Below are positions 6,389 through 11,080 of a stretch of DNA of 11,080 nucleotides, piece after piece (positions within the stretch are counted from its first letter, which is position 1; the number at the start of each line of letters is the position of its first letter). The stretch spans positions 1 through 11,080 of the forward strand of contig CAJXSA010000101.1 of the NCBI GenBank assembly GCA_913060595.1, read 5' to 3'. The notes beneath the pieces are model-generated. The model did not search any database, was not told where the DNA came from, and worked only from the letters and a program-made list of their open reading frames with translations. This DNA is from an uncultured Ignavibacteria bacterium (GTDB lineage Bacteria > Bacteroidota > Ignavibacteria > SZUA-365). The translations under genes were made by a program, and so were the position numbers.

Positions 6389-7648
6389 ATGAAACGCATC
6401 ACACTTCTTGCGCCGGTGTCGCTCATCGCCGCAACACTGCTTTTTTTCGCGACGCTCCCCTTCGAGCAGCATTTTGTTCTCGGACTGCTGCATGCATTCG
6501 CCGAGGCCGCGATGATCGGGGGACTTGCGGACTGGTTTGCCGTGGTCGCTCTTTTTCGGCATCCCTTCGGACTGCGCATTCCGCATACGGCGATCATTCC
6601 CAAGCATCGGGCGAAGCTGACCACGGGCATCATCGACATGGTGCAGAACAGGTGGCTGACAAAGGATACGATACTCGAACGCATCGCGTCATGGAACATT
6701 TCCTCCGCACTGCTGGAGGCGTTGTCCGCGGAACACAATCGCACCGCGCTGCTGCGCGTTGTGCGCTCGGCGCTGACGGAAATGCTGCGTGACGTTGATG
6801 ACGAACGTTTCGCCCGTCGCCTGCTCGAGCTGCTGCAACGGCAGATTCACACGGACGATCTGCTGCGCTGGATGCAGGCGGCAGGGAAAAAGGGCATGGA
6901 GGGAGGCTGGCACCGGGTACTGTTCACGCACGCCATCGGTCGTGCGGCGGGCTGGCTGGAAAGGCCGGAGATACGCCGTGTCATCATCGGACACCTGCAG
7001 CGCATTGCAGAGCAGTACGCCGACAATCCCGTCCGGCGCCTGGGGAAATGGGTCGCGGAAAGCACGAACACGCTCAATTACGAGGACCTCGCCACTGCCA
7101 TTGTCGGAACGCTGAACGATGAACTGCGTCGCATGCAGACGGACGACGCGCATCCTGCGCGGGACGATTTCGAACAATGGCTCCGTGCCACGGTTGCCGA
7201 CCTGCCGGGAAATGAAGATGTTCGCGCGCATGTCGACCGGTGGCGGCAGGAGATGCTCGCCGGAAAAGAAACACCGGACACGCTGCGCAAACCGATCGCG
7301 CGCATGCGGGACTGGGCACTCGCAGATCTGGACAGGGACGACTCCGTCATCATGCAGCAGATCGGGGCGGTGCTGCTGCGCGCACAGCAGCGCTTCGCCG
7401 ACAGTCCCGAGTCGCAGCAGAAAGTGAACAGCTGGATCAAAACCAAGATCGCGGAACTCGTCGAACGCTATCACGGAGAAATCGGGGGTATCGTCGAGCG
7501 CAATCTCGCACGTCTCGATGACGATCAGCTCGTGCGTCAGATCGAAGACAAGGTGGGCGGGGACCTGCAGTACATCCGTGTCAACGGCGCCGTCGTCGGA
7601 GGACTGGTGGGTGCACTGATTTATCTGTTCAAATACGCCATCAGCTGA
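6389..7648 (+). CDS. DUF445 family membrane protein (YjiN-like)
   Basis: The product has 419 residues. A hydrophobic segment at about 5-23 is followed by the family signature, FAEAAMIGGLADWFAVVALF (residues 37-56), then RHPFGLRIPHTAIIP to residue 71. The long middle part is charged and largely helical. A second membrane segment, VNGAVVGGLVGALIYLF (about 399-415), ends the protein, so both ends are probably membrane-anchored with a soluble middle. DUF445 proteins are widespread inner-membrane proteins of unknown function. The start codon has a purine-rich GGAAAGGA only one to two bases ahead, shorter than usual, but no better in-frame start exists and the family N-terminus begins here. The TrmH-type gene follows after 9 bases, so the two are very likely one transcript. 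The opposite-strand frames over this gene are shadows. Confidence 0.9.
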   Translation: MKRITLLAPVSLIAATLLFFATLPFEQHFVLGLLHAFAEAAMIGGLADWFAVVALFRHPFGLRIPHTAIIPKHRAKLTTGIIDMVQNRWLTKDTILERIASWNISSALLEALSAEHNRTALLRVVRSALTEMLRDVDDERFARRLLELLQRQIHTDDLLRWMQAAGKKGMEGGWHRVLFTHAIGRAAGWLERPEIRRVIIGHLQRIAEQYADNPVRRLGKWVAESTNTLNYEDLATAIVGTLNDELRRMQTDDAHPARDDFEQWLRATVADLPGNEDVRAHVDRWRQEMLAGKETPDTLRKPIARMRDWALADLDRDDSVIMQQIGAVLLRAQQRFADSPESQQKVNSWIKTKIAELVERYHGEIGGIVERNLARLDDDQLVRQIEDKVGGDLQYIRVNGAVVGGLVGALIYLFKYAIS

Positions 7649-7657
7649 GTCGCGATT

Positions 7658-8479
7658 ATGCACGTGCACCCGGTCGACACACTTGAACTTCCGGAACTCG
7701 AACCGTATCGGACGCTGCGCGCGCGCACGCGTCACTGGCAGGACGGCCATATCGTCGCAGAAGGTGTCAAGACCGTCGAGGCACTGCTCGCCTCGGATTT
7801 CACGGTGCACTCCGTGCTGCTCAACGAAGCGTGGCTGCGTACGCTGCGCGAAACCCTGGATGCGCCGCGGTTTTCTAAGACGGTTGCGTACGTCGCATCG
7901 GACGTGCTGCTGGAACGCATCGTCGGCTTCCCGCTTCATCAGAAATTGCTGGCCCTCGCAGCCATGCCGGCCAATCCGCCGCTGGAAGACCTCGCAGTAC
8001 CCCGGAACACGCCTGCGCTGCACGTTGCTGTCGAAGGACTCGCCGATGCGGAGAACATGGGCATGGTGATGAGGAACTGTGCCGCATTCGGCGTCGACAG
8101 CGTTCTCGTCGGACCGGACTCGACCAGCCCGTACATGCGCCGCAGCGTGCGTGTCTCACTCGGGAATGTCTTTTCCCTGCGGATTCATCGTGCGGACAAC
8201 CTTCTGGATGTGCTCGCCACGTGCCGTGAACGTTTCGGCTGGCACATCGTCGGTACGACACCCCGTGGAGGATCACGCACGCTCGAAAAGGCAGTGCACG
8301 AGGAACGGAATATCTGCCTGCTCGTCGGCAGCGAGGCCGACGGATTGAGCTCGGACGCGCTCGCGCTGTGTGATGATCACTTCACGATTCCGATGCATCG
8401 CGGAGTCGACTCGATCAATGTCGCCAACGCCGTGGCCGTGTCGCTGTATGAAGCGACACGGCACGGCGCGGGAGAATAA
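7658..8479 (+). CDS. SpoU/TrmH-type RNA 2'-O-methyltransferase
   Basis: The product has 273 residues. Residues 1-110 form a substrate-binding-type N-terminal domain (HIVAEGVKTVEALL at 31-44 is typical). The catalytic knotted domain (about 118-270) shows all three SPOUT motifs: motif 1 around NMGMVMRNCAAFGVD (133-147, Asn133 and Arg139), motif 2 LLVGSEADGL (221-230), and motif 3 IPMHRGVDSINVANAVAV (244-261). Such enzymes transfer a methyl group from S-adenosylmethionine to the ribose 2'-OH of a tRNA or rRNA nucleotide, usually as dimers. The exact target cannot be read from the sequence; the 270-residue form with an N-terminal domain fits the general TrmH/RlmB-like group rather than the short tRNA TrmL. 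It starts 9 bases after the DUF445 stop without an obvious ribosome site, so translational coupling is likely. It converges on the Omp28-like gene, with 30 bases between the stops and no clear terminator. Confidence 0.92.
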   Translation: MHVHPVDTLELPELEPYRTLRARTRHWQDGHIVAEGVKTVEALLASDFTVHSVLLNEAWLRTLRETLDAPRFSKTVAYVASDVLLERIVGFPLHQKLLALAAMPANPPLEDLAVPRNTPALHVAVEGLADAENMGMVMRNCAAFGVDSVLVGPDSTSPYMRRSVRVSLGNVFSLRIHRADNLLDVLATCRERFGWHIVGTTPRGGSRTLEKAVHEERNICLLVGSEADGLSSDALALCDDHFTIPMHRGVDSINVANAVAVSLYEATRHGAGE

Positions 8480-8509
8480 TGTCGGGGTGAGAAAATTTCG
8501 GGGGCGGGA

Positions 8510-9574
8510 TCAGAGCGCCTTTTTCGCAGCCTGCAGCACTTCCTTGCTGCCGTTGCTCTGGAGGAAAACCACGGCAACGAGCTTCTCGGCATTCCATTCG
8601 CCATCGATCGTGATGCTGCGCTGGAAAACGGCGGTCTGGCCGTTGGCGATGCTGACGGCTTCACCCTGCGCGTCAGGATACATGCGGCGCATGACTTCGT
8701 AGTGAATGTCTTCGGAGTTGCCGTCGTTGTATTCGATTTCGTTTTCCGTCACGGCCGTGTGCAGGCGGAGATCGTTGTACTCGCCCGTACGCAGTCCTCT
8801 GATGCGGATCGTAAGGGAGATGCTGTTTCCTTCCCGCGTGCTCTCGAGATCGATCTTCGCGCCGGCGGGCAGCTCCATGTCGACATCAGCGGAGGAAATC
8901 CAATCCGCGGCCTTGTTGGAAATCTTCTGGCCGCCGACCCAACCGTTCGGTGCGCCGAACTGTGCAGCCGGAATGGGATGGAACATGTATTCCACGCGGG
9001 GACGCGACCACTCTGAGCTGTGATGCCAGAGGGCGTCGGTGGGACGCGGCCACCAGACATGATACTTGATCGTGGCGATGCGTTCCTGGTAGTGCGGAGA
9101 AGCGGTGCCGCTGTGATAGGCTTCGTTCGCCGGTCCGCAGGGGGCGCAGTTGGCGCTGGTGACGATTTCCACCAGTGTCATGCGTTTCACCTCTTCGATC
9201 TGGCCCCCGCCCTTGCGCAGCGTCACCCTGTCCTGTCCGATATTCCCGGCAGGGTCATAGGCGAGAACCTTGATTTCATGCGATCCCTCTGCGAGCGGCG
9301 ATGCATCGAAGGTGCTCTTCCAGGGTTCCGCGGTCAGGGTTTCGAGTACGACACCGTCGAGAAGGACCTCGACTTTCTGTACGCGATGATTGTCCGTGAC
9401 GGTGAAGGTGATATCCATCAATCCGATGGTGAGGGAGTCCGAGGGCAGCGGGGTCTGTATGTTGACTTCTGGCGCTTCAATATCCTGCGGATCGTTGACG
9501 GCGCTGGTGTCGCAGGCCTGGAATGCCAGGGCGGCGAGCAGGAGCGCGAAAATCGGGGAGCGGAGAAATTTCAT
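8510..9574 (-). CDS. Lipoprotein with Ig-like and Omp28/thioredoxin-like CxxC domains
   Basis: The product has 354 residues. A lipoprotein signal ends at Cys21 (AFQAC). Residues about 33-120 form a bacterial Ig-like domain: PEVNIQTPLPSD, then VTDNHRVQKVEVLLDG, a WKSTFDASPLAEGSHEI strand pair, and AYDPAGN. Residues 130-354 match the Omp28-related pattern: LVEIVTSANCAPC, with a thioredoxin-like CAPC at 143-146, then ATIKYHVWWPRP and a beta-rich C-terminal part ending in a KEVLQAA segment. Omp28 was described as an outer-membrane lipoprotein of Porphyromonas; its role is unclear, and the CxxC suggests but does not prove a redox function. No T9SS sorting domain is seen at the C-terminus. The start is supported by AAGAGG (9583-9588) eight bases ahead. 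It follows the DUF58 gene by 37 bases in the same direction and is probably the last gene of that transcript. Confidence 0.8.
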   Translation of the reverse strand: MKFLRSPIFALLLAALAFQACDTSAVNDPQDIEAPEVNIQTPLPSDSLTIGLMDITFTVTDNHRVQKVEVLLDGVVLETLTAEPWKSTFDASPLAEGSHEIKVLAYDPAGNIGQDRVTLRKGGGQIEEVKRMTLVEIVTSANCAPCGPANEAYHSGTASPHYQERIATIKYHVWWPRPTDALWHHSSEWSRPRVEYMFHPIPAAQFGAPNGWVGGQKISNKAADWISSADVDMELPAGAKIDLESTREGNSISLTIRIRGLRTGEYNDLRLHTAVTENEIEYNDGNSEDIHYEVMRRMYPDAQGEAVSIANGQTAVFQRSITIDGEWNAEKLVAVVFLQSNGSKEVLQAAKKAL

Positions 9575-9611
9575 CGGCAGTACCTCTTGAGAAGGTTCGA
9601 CGGGAGAAGGA

Positions 9612-10517
9612 TTATCCCCCTATTTTGCGTCGCTTGTTCAGATATTCGAACAATGCGGTATCAAATGGCGTGGCTGTGTCGAGCAGAACGTAGTCGATGC
9701 GCTGTTCGCGGCATTCCTTTTTGTAGCGGGCGATAAAGTCACGCATGGCTTCCTGGTAGGCGCGCTGAATCTGGTACGGCTGCGTCATCATTTCCTCATT
9801 GTTTTCCATGTCGCGAAAGATGGCATCACGGCCGAAATCGAAATTCCGCTCGCGGGGATCGAGGATGTGGAAGAGTATGACTTCATGCTGGTTGTAACGA
9901 AAATGTTTCAGTGCGCTGAGCACCTGGTCGGGATCGTCGAAAAGGTCGCTGAATATCATGACCAGTCCGCGACGGTGCAGGCGTTCCGCAGCCATGTTCA
10001 GGGCGCGCCCGGTGCCCGTGGCGTTGGCGGCCTGCAGGCGCTCGAGCTCCATGAGAATGGACTTGAGATAGACCTTCGTCGAATGCGGGGGGAGGTATTT
10101 CTGCAGCACCTCGTCATAGGTGAGCAGTCCGACGGCATCCTGCTGCCGCATCATCAGGTAGGCGAGTGCGGCGGAGAGATACGAGGCGTACTGCAGTTTC
10201 GTGATGTTGCCGGGGGAATGAAACTGCATCGACCGGCTGGTGTCGAGCACCATGTAACTTTTGAGATTGGTCTCTTCCTCGAACTGCTTGATGTAATAGC
10301 GGTCGGTGCGGCCGAACACTTTCCAGTCGACACGACGAATTTCATCACCGGGCATGTACTGGCGATGCTCGGCGAACTCCACGCTGAAGCCGTGATACGG
10401 ACTCTTGTGCAGTCCGGTGATGAAACCCTCGACGACGAGACGCGCCCGCATCTCCATGGTGGATAAGCGGGAGACAACATCGGGGCGCAGGTATGTGCTT
10501 CTGTTGTCCTGTCTCAT
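9612..10517 (-). CDS. DUF58 protein with vWA-like metal site
   Basis: The product has 301 residues. The DUF58 block is clear: ARLVVEGFITGLHKSPYHGF (25-44), VEFAEHRQYMPGDE (46-59), and RRVDWKVFGRTDRYYIKQFE (61-80). A von Willebrand A-like fold follows, with the DxSxS metal motif in LDTSRSM (Asp92, Ser94, Ser96), a TGTG turn (167-170) and Asp191 in FSDLFDD. No membrane segments are seen, so this is the short soluble DUF58 form. In other bacteria such proteins usually accompany MoxR AAA+ ATPases and are thought to act as chaperone-like adaptors; that partner is not in this window. I chose ATG 10517, which has GAGG three bases ahead, over a TTG at 10526 that lies directly after the stop of the TPR gene. 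The spacing of 9 bases from that gene argues for one transcript. Confidence 0.9.
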   Translation of the reverse strand: MRQDNRSTYLRPDVVSRLSTMEMRARLVVEGFITGLHKSPYHGFSVEFAEHRQYMPGDEIRRVDWKVFGRTDRYYIKQFEEETNLKSYMVLDTSRSMQFHSPGNITKLQYASYLSAALAYLMMRQQDAVGLLTYDEVLQKYLPPHSTKVYLKSILMELERLQAANATGTGRALNMAAERLHRRGLVMIFSDLFDDPDQVLSALKHFRYNQHEVILFHILDPRERNFDFGRDAIFRDMENNEEMMTQPYQIQRAYQEAMRDFIARYKKECREQRIDYVLLDTATPFDTALFEYLNKRRKIGG

Positions 10518-10526
10518 GGGCCTCAA

Positions 10527-11030
10527 TTATTCGTCAGCCACTGGTGGCGCGGCATCCTGCAGGGACCGCAGCAGTTCTTCCGGGGATTTCCCGAGGTTGT
10601 CCAGCTCGAAACGCGCCGTTTCCGCCATTGAGCTGTCGGGGTACTCCGCCAGGTATCGTTCGTACGCAACGCGGGCGCGATCGAGATTGCCAAGCTCATT
10701 GGCATAGGTGAACGCAGCAAAAAACAGTCCACGGTGTGCGAACGGGCTTTCCGGGTACTTGTCGCATACGAGTTCGTAGGTCGTTGCTGCTTTGAGAAGA
10801 TCCTTTTCGTGATTGTAATACAGCGCTGCGGAGCGGAACAGGGCTTCCGGGGCCTCTGATGCGTCAGGATGGTCCCTGGCAATCTGCTCATAGAGAAGCA
10901 GCGCGTCGGCAGGATTCTCGTCATCCTCGAATCCGCGTGCTTTTGACAGGAGCTCACCACTGTCGCTGCCCGAAGAACAGGCGGCGAAGAGCACGGCGGT
11001 GATGACAAGAAGGGAAAAGAGTGTTTTCAT
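10527..11030 (-). CDS. Tetratricopeptide-type lipoprotein
   Basis: The product has 167 residues. A lipoprotein signal (MKTLFSLLVITAVLFAAC) gives Cys18 as the predicted lipidated residue, with SSGSDSG as a short linker; the lipobox is slightly atypical, with Phe at -3. Residues about 26-150 are three to four TPR-like helical pairs, recognisable by ALLLYEQIARDHPDA, AATTYELVCDKYPES and ARVAYERYLAEYPDS. The pattern resembles the tol-pal system/BamD type of TPR proteins, but the protein is shorter than BamD and no specific role can be assigned. It likely scaffolds protein contacts at a membrane. The start at 11030 is preferred over an in-frame ATG at 11063 because the signal peptide begins there. 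The stop is 9 bases before the DUF58 start. Confidence 0.85.
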   Translation of the reverse strand: MKTLFSLLVITAVLFAACSSGSDSGELLSKARGFEDDENPADALLLYEQIARDHPDASEAPEALFRSAALYYNHEKDLLKAATTYELVCDKYPESPFAHRGLFFAAFTYANELGNLDRARVAYERYLAEYPDSSMAETARFELDNLGKSPEELLRSLQDAAPPVADE

Positions 11031-11057
11031 GATTCTGCCATAGATTATGGAGCAAAA

Positions 11058-11064
11058 CAACATA
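11058..11064 (-). promoter_or_regulatory. Possible -7 promoter element TATGTTG
   Basis: Read on the minus strand, TATGTTG lies 27 bases before the ATG at 11030 and resembles TAnnTTTG with one T missing. A -33 element would fall beyond the window edge, so it cannot be checked here. Confidence 0.2.
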
Positions 11065-11080
11065 TCCCGTGGTCGGGCAA

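Noticed and set aside
6236..6607. N-terminal extension of the DUF255 protein by 124 residues
   Set aside because: The extension overlaps the DUF445 coding sequence, shows no family similarity, and a strong ribosome site supports the start at 6235.
6689..8023. A 444-residue minus-strand frame opposite the DUF445 and TrmH-type genes
   Set aside because: Antisense to two well-recognised families; no domain pattern of its own.
8480..8509. Terminator between the convergent TrmH-type and Omp28-like genes
   Set aside because: The 30 bases contain A/T and G-rich runs but no inverted repeat that could form a stable stem.
9020..9736. Plus-strand frame of 238 residues over the Omp28-like and DUF58 genes
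   Set aside because: Shadow of the two minus-strand genes, spanning their junction, without ribosome site or domain.
11047..11080. Possible start of a divergent rightward gene (MEQNNISRGRA, open to the edge)
   Set aside because: Only 11 codons are visible, there is no ribosome site, and it would start 16 bases from the divergent TPR gene. It cannot be supported without sequence to the right.

Overview
This window looks like ordinary chromosomal DNA from a moderately GC-rich member of the Bacteroidota/Chlorobiota/Ignavibacteriota assemblage (FCB group). That placement is an inference. It rests on an S46 dipeptidyl-peptidase-type protease and an Omp28-like lipoprotein (families typical of this group), on several starts without a Shine-Dalgarno sequence, and on TAnnTTG motifs upstream of some starts that resemble the Bacteroidota -7 element. 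No RNA gene, CRISPR array, insertion sequence, integrase or phage gene was seen.

Layout. From 138 to 4073 four genes read rightward, and all four products carry export signals: a secreted DUF1579 protein, an M48 zinc metalloprotease lipoprotein, a secreted S46 serine peptidase, and a 55-residue secreted ORF that looks like the truncated front of a longer gene. An intrinsic-type terminator separates the M48 and S46 genes. From 4097 to 6235 a thioredoxin-fold/DUF255 (YyaL-type) protein reads leftward and converges tail to tail on the truncated gene. A 153-base divergent intergenic region follows. A rightward pair then encodes a DUF445 (YjiN-type) membrane protein and, 9 bases later, a SpoU/TrmH-type RNA 2'-O-methyltransferase. 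From 8510 to 11030 three genes read leftward in close series: a tetratricopeptide-type lipoprotein, a DUF58 protein with a von Willebrand A-like metal site, and a lipoprotein joining an Ig-like domain to an Omp28/thioredoxin-like CxxC domain.

Function as a whole. Seven of the ten coding regions are predicted to be exported or lipid-anchored, so the window is biased toward envelope maintenance, extracellular peptide breakdown and redox-type domains. The only clear cytoplasmic nucleic-acid enzyme is the RNA methyltransferase. The DUF58 gene lacks its common MoxR ATPase partner inside the window.

I did not find a convincing undescribed system. The points most worth following up are the truncated 55-residue gene at a hairpin-rich junction, non-canonical residues around the active site of the S46 peptidase, and the make-up of the TPR-DUF58-Omp28 gene run.
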